This document shows, in pieces, positions 22,771-33,811 of a stretch of 64,000 bases of DNA. Positions within the stretch are counted from its first letter, which is position 1; the number at the start of each line of letters is the position of its first letter. The DNA lies in the NCBI GenBank assembly GCA_024195265.1, contig JAJLRJ010000008.1:20819958-20883957 (forward strand). The letters run 5' to 3'. The notes under the pieces are model-generated. The model ran no database searches, had not been told where the DNA came from, and saw nothing but the letters and a program-made list of their open reading frames with translations. The DNA comes from Dendrophyllia cribrosa (taxonomy: Eukaryota > Cnidaria > Anthozoa > Scleractinia > Dendrophylliidae). Both the position numbers and the translations under genes were made by a program.

Positions 22771-22985
22771 AGTTTGGAGCAAGTAAAATAATTTAGAGTA
22801 TTCAACAATCAATTGCTTGGCTCCATTTTCTGCGTAGAGATTATTAGTAAACTGTGCACGAGCCTAATTTTTCAAAATAATAAAAGTTTGGAGCAAGTCA
22901 TATAATTTAAAACATTCAACAAACAATTGCTTGACTCCATTTTCTTCCTAGAGATCTTGTTGTGCACGAGACCGATTTATCCAAA
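22771..22985 (+). repeat. Two-copy 113-bp tandem duplication
   Basis: AGTTTGGAGCAAGT at 22771 and again at 22884 begins two diverged copies sharing CAATTGCTTG, CTCCATTTTCT and TGTGCACGAG. Confidence 0.8.
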
Positions 22986-23309
22986 TCAAACTTAAATGTT
23001 TCATTCTGTGCTTCATCGGTTGCCAACAGAAAAATGAATTTTTTCGCGGTTTGCAAATTAGCGATAAAATATTCTCTCGACGGTATGTATTATCAAGGGA
23101 ATTGGTGATGGTATATTACGGGGGTGTTGAGGGAATATTCGTCCTCTTGGTGTTCGCTTTGGTAGCCGCACTCACTCATAATTTTATCTTTGTTCTTATT
23201 TTTTGCTTCAGGTTTTTTCTCGTTTTCTTCTATTAAAAATTCAAGAAAAGATCCGTTTGCCCAGTGGTGGAATCTGAGCTTCGGTCATGTGGAACTGAGG
23301 TGGTCTGCG

Positions 23310-23585
23310 CACCGCCGGAATACTTTAAATCGCGCCCCGGAGCGGGCGTTCAGGCGAGTCGTGGTTTCTAAAGCCGGAGTGCTTTATGGCGCTTGCGCCG
23401 GAGTGGGCAACAGTTCGGGTTTTTGTTTTTCGAAAGCCGGAGTGCTTTTTTGGTGTAAGTCCCGGAGTGGACGGATGTTAGGGTTTCGTTACCCGAAAAG
23501 CCGAAGTGCTTTATCCATCCCTAGAAGTAGGTGAAAGTTGGTTAAACTTAGCCTAAGGCCGGAGTGCTGTGTGGCTTACGCTGTT
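23310..23585 (+). repeat. ~63-bp tandem repeat upstream of the recombinase
   Basis: The phrase GCCGGAGTGC (or GCCGAAGTGC) occurs at 23373, 23436, 23500 and 23558, that is every 58-64 bases. Each unit also carries a second CCGGAGTGG-like phrase. A related AAGGAGTGCGG lies inverted on the far side of the recombinase (24624 and 24716). It is probably the leader of the element. Confidence 0.7.
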
Positions 23586-23757
23586 AAAAATAATTAAATA
23601 AACAAATAAAAAAAAAGAAGAAGAAAAACCATTTCTTTTGTTTGGGTTGATCATTGTAATAAACAAGTTGATTGAGCATATCCTGATCTTGTTTGTTCTT
23701 GGTGTTTTTTCTTTTTTTTTGGTTGTTCTTTTTTTTTTTTTTTTTTTTTTATTTTCA

Positions 23758-24584
23758 GATGTTTTCGACACTGATTTGTGGTGCGGATTCAGCACCACAT
23801 CCACATCCCATCTGCAACATGTTACGGACAGAGTCCAAGCTACAGTACTAGCCGCCAAATCCGAAGGGACAGTTAAGACGTACTTAGCGGGATTTAACCG
23901 GTGGAAGAGATGGGCACAAGAAAACCACTTGTGTCTCTTTCCGGCCAACCCTTTCCATGTGGCAGCCTACCTTCAATGCCAGGAAAGAGCCCGTTACCCC
24001 AGAAATGCTGCTAGCTCTTGTGGCCAAATATCAGGATGATCTTTCTCTGTATAATCTCAGAACAATCGCTATATGCCTCACTGGATATTCGGGCTTCTTC
24101 AGATACTGATAGCGAAATTAGTGAAATAAAATGTTCTGACATCAAATTTTTTCCGTCCTACATTTCTGTTTTCATAGAATCGTCTAAGACGGACCAGCTA
24201 CGAGAGGGCGCCTGGGTGTGTATTGCGCGATCCGACCGAGAGACATGCCCCGTCCAAGCTCTTGAGAAGTACATCGCCGCTGCAGGGATTCATATGGACG
24301 AGGACCTTCCATTATTCCGCTCGTTGGCAGGGCCGAAGTGCGTGTCCAAAGTGCGTCAGAGGGGTCTATCGTACTCTCGCGTGCGGGAGCTGGCCAAGGA
24401 AGCATTCCAGGGAATCACAGACTCTACCAAAATCAGTGTTCATAGCGTCAGATCAGGGGGAGCTACAGCTGCAGCGAATGCGGGTGTGCCAGATAGATTA
24501 TTCAAGAGGCATGGTCGTTGGTCAAGCGAGAACGCCAAGGACTGCTATGTGAAAGACGATATGAACTCTATTGTCAGTATCTAG
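23758..24584 (+). pseudogene. Decayed tyrosine recombinase (Crypton/DIRS-type)
   Basis: A poly-T tract and AG (23758) precede the reading frame. The N-terminal part (about 23758-23979) resembles the SAM-like core-binding domain of tyrosine recombinases (VKTYLAGFNRWKRWAQ). The catalytic part has the Arg in GYSGFFRY (about 24086-24106), Lys in SSKTDQ, HSVRSGG (H-x-x-R, about 24438), HGRW (about 24510) and the Tyr nucleophile in DCYVKD (about 24541). Two lesions break it. The frame jumps at about 23979-23984, where YLQC is followed out of frame by KEPVTPEM, suggesting an internal deletion of the second half of the core-binding domain. A second shift lies at about 24107. No reverse transcriptase lies beside it, so Crypton or a solo DIRS-derived gene are both possible. 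All five catalytic residues survive, so decay may be recent. Confidence 0.82.
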
Positions 24585-24589
24585 CAACC

Positions 24590-24730
24590 TGGGAATTTGA
24601 TGAAGGGCCGAGCCCGGCAGGCAAGGAGTGCGGTCCATGGGGCCGGGGTTTTTCCCCATTAGGTTTTCCTTAGTGTTGCGAGACACTTGGGGTTTTTTCA
24701 TCCTGTGGAGGCTCGCCCGCACTCCTTAAA
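24590..24730 (+). other. 3' flank of the recombinase with inverted AAGGAGTGCGG
   Basis: AAGGAGTGCGG at 24624 and its inverted copy CCGCACTCCTT at 24716 bracket a GC-rich core with GGGGCCGGGG and TTTTTCCCC. The motif echoes the GGAGTGC repeats upstream of the recombinase, so it may be the element's right terminal region. Confidence 0.4.
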
Positions 24731-25129
24731 CTAGAAAATGAGAGAGCGCCTTTTGCTATGTGCAGAGACGTTACACATTGTAAAGCTTTTCAGATGGATT
24801 TACTTGTTAAATTCTTGGACGCTCACCCAGTACGTTGCTTTAATTCCAATAAATTCGTGCGGCCACCAGCCGAGCACACGACAACAATAGGAAAGTGTGT
24901 GGTTGTCTTCGTAGCACGACCGGGTGGGATTTGATATAATTTAGGAGAGAGACGTCTTTTCCTCCACTTAAAAACTAAATTTAAGAGAGCCCATTTTTAA
25001 TAACCAATATCTGGTCTTAATTTTTAACCTCAACGTGTCTCTTTTTGTCAATTGAAATTTAATATAGAAACAAAATTGCTTACATGTATGTCATGATCTT
25101 TACAGATGCTCCAATGGAGATATGCTGCA
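24731..25129. other. No gene seen
   Basis: Only a weak inverted pair around GGCCACC..CACGAC (24860-24930) was noted. Confidence 0.35.
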
Positions 25130-25460
25130 GCATTATTGTGTTATTATTATTATTATTATTATTCTCTCTTTTATCACAGTCTTTGCTGGTGTTCTTTTCT
25201 GTGCATCAGCCGGGCGCAAACCATGCACCTAGAGCGTCAGTCACTCAAGTCAATCATTCTGTTCATACACTGAGCACCTTTCTGAGGATTCGTGCAGATC
25301 CCAGCATGCAGATCTTTTGAATCTCTGTCATAGTAGCTCTCTCTGATACTTTGTTGATGTTTTCTACCATACCCTTCTTCACTGTACCAAGCGCACCAAC
25401 AACCACAGGGATCACTACGGTTTTCATATGCCACATTCTCTGTATTTCTAGTTCTAGGTA
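25130..25460 (-). mobile_element. 3' end of a LINE with (AAT)n tail
   Basis: On the minus strand 25460-25263 is open for 65 codons before a stop: YLELEIQRMWHMKTVVIPVV, continuing into VGALGTVKKG and ending ILRKVLSV. This I/V-P-V-V-V-G-A-L-G-T/A run is a recurrent C-terminal segment of non-LTR retrotransposon proteins in invertebrates. About 100 bp of untranslated sequence follow, then an AAT repeat (25138-25161 on the plus strand as TTA). The 5' part is missing, as expected of truncated insertion. Confidence 0.65.
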
Positions 25461-25720
25461 TTATTATTATTATTATTTATTTAAATCAATATTTATACGG
25501 GAGCATCCAGTTTAGCATAGCTAGTTTAAATGGAGCCCTGATTGATCGGATAAGATTCAATGATATGTCCAATAATGGAATAAACGGCTAAATCGTCTTT
25601 TTAAGTCCAAGGTGAATTTATAAATCGGACTTCGCTAGAACATAGACCAGCCCACCTTGGCATAACTCAGACTCGTCGTCCAATGTCTCGATATTCTTGG
25701 AATTTGTTGTCCTTGTTTCA

Positions 25721-25803
25721 CTCTATCGAAGGCCTAGGCCTCAAAACGTCAGCTTTTGAATATTTTTTCGGTGGCCAATAATAATAATAATAATAATAAT
25801 AAT
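25721..25803 (+). repeat. Degenerate hammerhead-like 3' end followed by (AAT)n
   Basis: CTATCGAAGGCC..CTCAAAACGTCAGC (25723-25752) has the layout of the motif at 9835-9882 with a damaged core (CTATCGA for CTGACGA, CAAA for GAAA). It is followed by the same AGCTTTTGAAT and GGTGGCCAAT phrases and then eight to nine AAT triplets. Confidence 0.4.
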
Positions 25804-26033
25804 ATTTAACCAGGGAGCCCACTGCCTTGGCGGTTTTCAGTGGGGCCCTGCAAATAATAAATTTTAACCTATATAAAAATATACAAATCCTAGCTAAAAA
25901 CATCGGTAAAAATGTTAAAAAGACAAAAAGGTAAAAAAAGTAAAACCTATTTCATTTAAAATTATTTCAAAAGTCCCTTAAGTTTGGCTTTAAAAAGCGA
26001 TGACGAAGATGTCTCTTTCATTTCACTATCTAA

Positions 26034-26470
26034 AGCCTGGTTTCCATATAATCGCAAGGGTCGCAGCGATCGCAGAAAAAAGTGTTGTGCGACCCTTGCG
26101 ATCATATGGAAACCAAAAACCTTGCGATCGTTACGATCGTTACGATCGTTACGATCGCAGAGGTAGAAAAATTTCTATCTCTGCGATCCTTGCGATCCTT
26201 GCGATGGAGAGGTTTTTATATGGAAACCACTCTCACGATCCTTGCGATCCAAAATGTCCCAGAAAGCATTGCACACCAAAGCCTTGTATCCCATAATGCA
26301 CTTAAAGTTGATCGGATCCAGGCCTACTCTCGACGTTTCCTTGCGATCGCTACGATCATACGGAAAACCTGAGGTCTCAGCGATCGCAAGGATCGCAAGA
26401 ATCGCAGCGATCGTCGATCTTAACGATCGCTGCGATCGTTGCGACGTAGCGATTATATGGAAACCAGGCT
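26034..26470. mobile_element. 437-bp element packed with CGATCG motifs, TAA duplication
   Basis: AGCCTGGTTTCCATATAATC and its inverted copy form the ends, flanked by TAA (26031-26033, 26471-26473). The interior is largely built of TTGCGATCC, TTACGATCG and CGCAGCGATCG units in both orientations and includes a second inner TTCCATAT. ORFs that cross it merely translate the repeat. Confidence 0.8.
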
Positions 26471-26479
26471 TAAATTGTT

Positions 26480-28180
26480 CGCTGAGTTGATAAAGCCAAA
26501 TTCTGGTATTGCTTTTGTTGCTGCTTTTCGGATGTATTTTTTGTTCTTATCCCCTTGAGAATATCGCCGCACTTTTACAGAAACTATCGCACGTGCAAAC
26601 TTGTTTTATTATTTTTAAGTTTTGTTTTGGTGCATGAAAATTGCCTATTGGCTGCGAAACCAAAGAACTTTAATTCGAATTGCACATAAATTTGAAAATG
26701 AATATTTAATTAATTCGTTTTTTCCATCACATTCACGACGAAGGCGAACAGTGTATGGCAACAAAGTCAAACCAAAATGCTGTTTTAAAGTTATTTTGTA
26801 GCAAGGAAACCTTTACTTTTAGCGTTGTCAGTTATTGGAAATTGAACATGGTGTTTGTGTTCTGAATGGTGCAATGTTTTATACGCGAAGCTCCACATAG
26901 AACTTTGCATTGTAACGATGGTTCGAGACACGTGGTCATTAGCATCGCGGATTTCTTTTCTGAGGACATTTCACACGGCTTCAGTTATCAGAGGTAAAGT
27001 CGATTTATAAGTTTTATTTTCAGTTAAAAAGAAGAACTTAATACCTCGACTGACAGTTTTTCACGAGACTACAGTTTTTCACAGATTGTAGAGAGAGTTA
27101 AACACGCGAGATCGCGCGTAAGAGAAAACTCCTTGCTCGCCTTGCTTCAATATCCCTGTCAGAAAAGATGGACCACTTGATGATGTGTTTTCTTTTTAAG
27201 TTGTCGGCACTTAGCTGTTTTTGTGGATAACTAGACTATGTAGGACTTATCTTTGCTTGTGTTTGAGCGTTTTTTATTATTGTGGAGGACAAATCGATAA
27301 GATTTCCGTATAACCCCATAAATTAATTATACATGAATGCACTATTGTTTTTCTTTAGGCGTTTTATTGTTTTAGCTTTTGTTTCAGTTTTAAGAATAGT
27401 ATGCATTACTAATGTATGGGGTTATACGGAAATCTTTCCCATTTTGGTATTCCCTACAAAACAACATCGTCAAATGATCAAATTATAGGTTTTGTGGAGG
27501 ACGTAAACACACGACGGTTTTCCTTTCTCTATTTGAAATTGAAAGTCGTCCCCAGGAATTCAACAGGAAGCAAAAAAATTACCGCGTAAGCGAAGATGAT
27601 TGACAGATCGGGAAAATTAACCTGCACTAAACTACCTAGCGAGGTGGTTTCAAAAAACCTGTCTCGGTTACAGAATCTATTGTTATTTAATTATTTTCCA
27701 TGGGAACCGCTAACACGGTTTAAATTTGGTGAACGCCAAAAATACGCGGCCGCATCGGGAATTTTGTTAAACCAGTAATATTAATTAATTGGAAATAACC
27801 CGGTTAACTACTCTAGTGCGGCCACAGCCACTCTAACCTAAATACTCAATTACAACATCAATTTAAAACAATATTCGGATATAAAGCGACAACATTGCAG
27901 GACAAGAACAAACAGACAAGAGATAGCTCGAAGGGCACTTTGATTTTTTTTACTCTCCCCAGTTTTTTTCGCGCTATGACATTCAAGATGGCGGCCTGAT
28001 CGAAACTCGAGCTTGGCCAACAGTACACACGGAAAAATAGGGCACTGTGAATATGCCTATCAACCCTGTCACTCCTAAAAGGCATTATAGAGGTAAATTA
28101 GGAAGCTGTAGGAGCAACTACAGATTATGCCAAAGGTGGAGGACTGTTATCTAACTTAAATGCCGTTCTTTTTCATTATC
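26480..28180. other. No gene seen; small inverted repeat and YY1-like site
   Basis: GATTTCCGTATAACCCCAT (27301-27319) is inverted at about 27418-27436 with about 100 bases between. CAAGATGGCGGCC, a YY1-like site, occurs at about 27985. No coding frame is supported. Confidence 0.4.
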
Positions 28181-28182
28181 AG

Positions 28183-28230
28183 ATGACGACATGATGAACG
28201 TGGATATGACTTTAATCCTTTAAACCTTAG
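28183..28230 (+). other. Exon-like segment (48 nt), non-coding or broken
   Basis: TTTTTCATTATCAG precedes and GTAAGC follows. The block is related to the segment at 32320-32367 and its 3' flank is also shared (CATTTGTTATGAA and CCAACAGGC). Frames are interrupted, so it may belong to a non-coding transcript or a decayed gene. Confidence 0.35.
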
Positions 28231-28702
28231 GTAAGCGTAAGTGTCTTGGTGCATTTGTTATGAACAACAAACTTTTAGAACGTTTTCTGGAAGATCAGAT
28301 CCAACAGGCTTCTCACAATTCAATAGTTTAAAAAACGTTACAATCTGTTTGCCGCATTTATATAAGCCGCATTTAAGCTTAAGCTTAAGTCTTAAGCTTA
28401 TATAAGCTTATCCTGCGAGCAGAGGTCAGGGTCAGACTAAAAAGGTCGTTGACATTGTGTTTACTTTTGAGTCTGTGGGTGGAATTCGAGGGTGCAGTGG
28501 ATCTAGGGGAGGGCCCCCTTTATTTTTTATTCTCAACATTTTTCACTACCTTTAATTTGCATGTTTATGCCTCTTTCAAGAGGCAATACTCTTGATTCTA
28601 GGATGTTACAGGTTCTTAACTGGTGCAAAGTGTCGGGCTATGAAAACTTGGCACCTTACATGTACATCCATTCTACAGTTTGCGCATTTATTAATTATTA
28701 AA

Positions 28703-28769
28703 CCTGCCACCTGCGACCCTAACCCTAACCTGCGACCTGCGACCTGCGACCCACCACCTGCGACCTGCA
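28703..28769 (+). repeat. CCTGCGA heptamer repeat with two CCCTAA units
   Basis: CTGCGAC recurs five to six times. It encloses CCCTAACCCTAACC, two copies of the animal telomere repeat; this is too short to indicate an end of chromosome. Confidence 0.7.
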
Positions 28770-28802
28770 AATTAGACCCTCCGAAAACTGCCGCTGATAT
28801 TT

Positions 28803-29230
28803 AACTATTATAGCGCGAAAGCGCGCGTGATAGGCCGTGATAGGCGTGATAGGCCGAGTCGGCTAAAATTAGGCGATATCACGCAAGCTTGAGCGCTATA
28901 ATAGTTTTATAATTCAACACATTGATAACACAAAGCACAGTTTGAAGAGAAAATATCGCCGACAAGCCTTTTATTTTAAAAAAAGCTTACATATGTTTTA
29001 ACGCGCGAAACTTGCAACATCACACAGTTCAGGAATGAAAGTGGTGCCTTTGTCAATATTGCACAAACTTGAACACTATAATTGTTTTATAATTCAACAC
29101 ATTGATAACAAATCACAGTTTCGAGAAAAAAAATCATTGAGATATACAACCTTTCATTAAGTAAAAAGGCTAACAATAATATTTTACCTCGGACCATTTC
29201 TTAAACAACAAACAGCGAATGCCGAAACTT
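28803..29230 (+). repeat. Two diverged ~170-bp units after a GCGC-rich inverted repeat
   Basis: AACTATTATAGCGC (28803) is inverted at 28897-28910. The block TTTATAATTCAACACATTGA occurs at about 28905 and about 29087, so the following ~170 bp are a tandem pair. An inverted copy of the same phrase (TCAATGTGTTGAATTATAA) is at about 30079-30097, so an element of about 1.2 kb may span 28.9-30.1 kb. Confidence 0.5.
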
Positions 29231-30864
29231 TTGCCAAGCTAAAATTAATTTAGCGTACACAAACAGTTGAGAGTTTCTACGAAGAGCTTTCGTCTACTCA
29301 AAGAACGGGACAGAGTAGTGACTACAAGAATTAAAACACAGTAAAATGGCATAGAATGTTTTAGTTACAAGTGTTTTGTATCTTAAAAAGTTCAATTCAG
29401 AATCAAAACAAATTGAACAAACACATGGCTACGAACCTAAACATAGCGGCGAAAAGTCGGAAAGAACTGCAGCGTACAAAAATTCACAGCTAAAGGATAC
29501 AAGAAACGGTTAAAACATCGTACCTGTAGTTGATTTGGCTTTTTATTCCCTTCCATCAGCACCAAATTTTCAAACATCGAAGTACAAGCTGAGTCGATCA
29601 ATGTTGTTTACAAACTTGTGCGTTTTTCAGGTCCTACAGCCGTAATGACGAGATCAGAAACTTTTCTGAGAAAGCATCAAGTCTACATGTGTATATCATA
29701 TTCAAGAGGTGATTACCAAAGGAATTTTATGAAAATTGTGCTCCTTCATTCACTCCTTGTCGAGCTGTTAAACTTTGAACCAGTTTTCATTCAGCTATGC
29801 CAAGAAACACTGCGACCGCGACAACGCAAAAATTTTGCGCCTTTTTTGTCCTGACCAATCATGTGAACAATATTTTTTCTCTTTTCTTTTCTTCTCTTTT
29901 TTTCTTTCTTTTCCCTTTTTTAACTAATAGTTCACGCACTTTTTCGCCCAAAAACATGAAATTGCAGGCAGCAGTCATTTTCACTTTCCTTCAAAATGCC
30001 AAATTTACCGCCATCGCTGGTTATACGTCATGTGGACATAACATATATCGATAACTTTTTTACCATATTTGGGCAGTGTATCAATGTGTTGAATTATAAT
30101 AAAGCTTACAAGTAGTTCTTTCTGGTGGAGTTCAGGCAGCTAATGAATTGGTATGGGTTTAGGGGAAGCCAGGGGATATCAGGGGTACATCCTCTGAAGA
30201 CAATGTGCCGATTTTTAGGCATCATTTTAATCAGCAAAAAATTATCTTTCTTTAGTTGGTAAATGTGTAAATGTTTCTAGGTTAATTACGGTCATTTAGC
30301 CCCCCTAGCCATTTAGTTCTAGTCATCCACCTTAGCTTAAACACGCTTTAGGCTAAAAATTAGCTATCATTAAACAGCTTTTAAAACAAATAATAATATT
30401 AATACTTATATAAACTCCAGATTTCCTTTGTGCAACACGTTTTTGGAACAAAGAATACATATTCTTAAGACTAATTTCCTTTCTCACAATGCAGCTTTGT
30501 TTGGGGGTTAACAGTGATGTAGATAATAGCCGGGCTGTAAAAGCCAAGTGCAGCTTTAAAAGGACTACCTTTTTCTCTTTTTTACCCATCTGTCAGTGCT
30601 ACATGTATATTCCTCCCTATTAAAAACTGAATCTACATCCCTGGTTAATAGCTGGGGCTAAATTGCTAAGGAGCTAAATGTCCGGTTACCATTTCTTGAA
30701 CAGTTAACAAAAACAAAAATAAACAAAAAATAAACAAAGGCAGGCTAATCATGCACTCCAAGGTTAGGACGTTTAGCCAGGATTTTAAGTTGTACGGTGA
30801 AGCTCAATGTAGAGTACATAACCTTACCCTGAAACAGCTAAACATAGTTCTAATTGCTCTCCAG

Positions 30865-30962
30865 GTCAATACTGGCAGGGAAAGAATGGGATAAGACGAC
30901 AACAGACAAATGCCACACTTGGAAGAGACTGACAACTCCAGGATAACATTTTCTATAGAGAA
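30865..30962 (+). other. Exon-like segment, frame broken
   Basis: Preceded by TTGCTCTCCAG and followed by GTACAT. It aligns with 33489-33557 (CAGAC..GCCAC..TTGGA..CAGGATAA..TATA.AGAAG) but all three frames contain stops. Confidence 0.35.
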
Positions 30963-31560
30963 GTACATGTAAGTTTCTTAATAAGTTTAATTTGTATTCT
31001 TGAAAAAAAACAGTATGCTTAACAGCTATGACAAAGGTTGTTATAACATACAGCTGTACCTCAAGATTTGTTGATATGCCCCATGCCATTTGCCCGTTGG
31101 TAGCACGCTCATGTCACTCAGCTTGCTTTGCCGGTAATTTTGATAATTATGTTGTCTTCATTATTACATGTACATGACATCCTATAAAAGAAAATTTAAA
31201 TGTTAAAAAAAAGTTAAACATTACAGCTGTGCATACATGTACGTGTACATCGAGTTATGGACACACTTGGGGGATTTGCTATAAAGCACTCAAGAAGCTA
31301 GAGTTGTTCTTGGAAACTTTATGCCATATGTTTGCCATTTTCTTAAATCCACATAATATATAACCAGAATCTCAATACTCGTGCCTATTTAGGGAATGTT
31401 TCTTTATGAATACCTTTACTTAAAAAATGCTTCATGGGGTACCCTGCCTGTCATGAGTTACATTGTGTACATGTAGCATTAAATAAAAATAAAATGAATA
31501 AATAAAATAAATTGTCTTAAGTTTATTTAACGAGGGTGACACTGCAGTAAATAGTCATAA

Positions 31561-31778
31561 GACTAACAAACCTGTGGCCCTGGGATTCCAGATCAAATTG
31601 GAATTTGGAAGTGTTTTTGAGCAGAGGGGAAAACCGGGAGTACCCGGAGAACAACCTCTTGGAGCAAGAAGAAAACCAACAACAAACTCAACCCACATAT
31701 GATGCCGGGGCCAGGAATCGAACCCAGGCCATATTGGTGGGAGGTGAGTGCTCTCACCACTACACCATCCCTGCTCCC
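31561..31778 (-). repeat. tRNA-derived SINE
   Basis: On the minus strand the head reads GGATGGTGTAGTGGTGAGAG (A box) and GGGTTCGATTCC (B box), followed by about 150 bp of non-tRNA body. The tRNA part keeps the D-arm and T-arm pairing pattern, though not a clean acceptor stem. ORFs on both strands in this interval are by-products. Confidence 0.75.
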
Positions 31779-31952
31779 CAAAAATCCATTCAGAGGAGGA
31801 AGGAAGCTGACCTTTATTCATTCATGGCTATATGCGATACCATTGGAAAAAATTAAAGCGCTGGAAAGAGGGCCCCTTAGCGATGTAAAAGTAAGACTGT
31901 ACCCTAATGTCACCTAAAATATGACTAATAACACAGTCTAATCTCTTACCAG

Positions 31953-32044
31953 GCTAATACCAGGAATACTGGTGGACAGGGGCAAGATGGAAAATTACCA
32001 CTAAACAAAACAGACAGCAAAATGATAACATCCTCTGTAAAGAA
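31953..32044 (+). other. Exon-like segment, one frame open
   Basis: CTCTTACCAG precedes and GTAAGT follows. Frame 1 is open for 30 codons (ANTRNTGGQGQDGKLPLNKT...). The 3' part (GATAACATCC..GTAAAGAA|GTAAGTTG) aligns with the exon-like segments at 30865 and 33489. Confidence 0.38.
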
Positions 32045-32319
32045 GTAAGTTGGTTATCTTTGTTTGCATTTTATTCATTTTCATTGACGATCAACAATCT
32101 GCGCAGCACACTGCCACATTGTTTTAATTAAAAGTTGCATAAGTCACTTCAAACTAGCGCCTTTACTTAATATATACTAGGGTTTACTTGGAACAGCGAA
32201 AAGGAATAAAATTGCAATAATAAATAACTGAGTGTAGACCTCAAATAATTGTGAATGAAACCTGAATAATTGACACTGTTAGGCCATGATCCTTATTTTA
32301 CCATCTCAATCTATTTCAG

Positions 32320-32367
32320 ATTCTGGTGACAACGTGGTGACTATAGGACATTGAACCTCTGCAGGAG
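32320..32367 (+). other. Exon-like segment (48 nt)
   Basis: CTATTTCAG precedes and GTAGGT follows. One frame reads SGDNVVTIGH then stops. It has the same length as the segment at 28183 and a similar downstream flank. Confidence 0.35.
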
Positions 32368-33488
32368 GTAGGTGTCTCTGTACATTTGTTATGAATATTC
32401 CAGTCTGGAGAATGTTTCTCTGCATGGTAGATCCAAACCAACAGGCCTTTCAAAAAAATCTATTCATTCCAAGTAATAATTATTGTTCATACTTTCTAAC
32501 TGTTTAATCCGTGAATGATGTGAGAGCTAAAGAGCAGTGCTATTTATTTAAAAATAAAAGCAGTTCTAACCTTAACGAGTCTAGAAATGAAATTGTAATA
32601 ATTGCTTCAAATTGAGCAGATTATTTCTAAGAAGCTGTTTGTTTTGCTAAAATACATGTAGGTGAATCTGACCACTGAGTCTTTTTTTTTCGACCTTTGA
32701 GTCGGTGAATAAAATTCTTAAGTGTAAAAGCTACATGTACTGATGGACATGAGCAGAACACTCCGACCTGTAGTGGCTGTTGGCTTATTAATTTTTGAAA
32801 ATTTTGCAAAAAAGATATTTGGCAAAATGTTTGTTCAAATTTTGAAAGTGGTTCTCCCTGCAAGGGTTCTGAGGATAGCACATTTAAACCATACATACAG
32901 CTGTACAGTACCTGCCACTGCATATTTATAAAGGGGAGCTTGTTGACCTCTTATTAAAGGTCTACTTTCCTTCACCTACATGTACATGTAGCTTGTGTGC
33001 GACCAACTGTTTGATACTTTTACCCGTTCTAATTTAGATCCAAACAAGCGATTTTCTGTACCCCAATATCAGATCTTAAACCCTTATAATTTCCATATAC
33101 AACAATCATAAGCTAGCACATGTTGCTGTGGACATCACTTTCCCTGAATGATTTAGCTTGTACATACGGGAGTTACTCCAAGGGCCTCTATGGGACATAC
33201 CACATGCATGCAGGTTAACAATTCTCTTATCCCACTATGGCTCCCATTTTCTCTTCATACACTGATAAAATTAATGATCGACTTAACACTCCATCTTTGT
33301 CACTTTGAACAAAATGTTAGGAAAAAGGATTTCATGAAAGCAAAAATTGACTCAAATTATATCAAAGAAAATCTCTTGGCCAACAATGTTTAAGAACCTC
33401 AAGCCAGGGCTATGAAATATAACACTAGTAAATGCGAGATTGTGCCATGCCCTACCCAATAACAGTTCTTACATGTATCTCTTTTCAG

Positions 33489-33557
33489 GCAGTATCAGAC
33501 AAAAAGCCACTAGTTTGGAGAGAAATGGAACCTCAGGATAATGCTTTTTATAAAGAA
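33489..33557 (+). other. Exon-like segment, frame open (23 codons)
   Basis: CTCTTTTCAG precedes and GTAAGT follows. Frame 1 is open throughout and reads AVSDKKPLVWREMEPQDNAF, then YKE. It could be a small coding exon; no partner exon with a matching frame was established. Confidence 0.4.
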
Positions 33558-33811
33558 GTAAGTTGATAAGTTTTATTTGCATGGTTTTTGATCTGCAATT
33601 AATCAGCACTACATTGTACATGTATTTTCTGATGCAATTTTACATGTATTTGATTTAGTAGAACAAGATACTACAGTACATGTACCACTGCACAATACAT
33701 GTACTTTAAAAACATTAAAAAAAATGCAACAAAAGCTGTACATGTAGAAGATGCATGGTTCTAACTTTTGAGTCAGTAAAATAAAATTCTACAATTCAGA
33801 TAAAAGCTTAA

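Noticed and set aside
23553..23948. 131-codon minus-strand ORF
   Set aside because: Antisense to the recombinase exon and its poly-T tract; the Lys-rich middle is the homopolymer.
24184..24405. Minus-strand and frame-shifted ORFs over the recombinase
   Set aside because: They are shadows of the recombinase frame, which carries the catalytic motifs.
26000..26490. Four overlapping ORFs of 60-98 codons
   Set aside because: They translate the CGATCG repeats of the 437-bp element (Leu-Arg-Ser and Ile-Val-Thr runs).
28711..28732. Interstitial telomere or chromosome end
   Set aside because: Only two CCCTAA units inside a CCTGCGA repeat; insufficient.
31555..31917. ORFs of 62-88 codons on both strands
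   Set aside because: They lie in a tRNA-derived SINE; the reading frames cross its A and B boxes.
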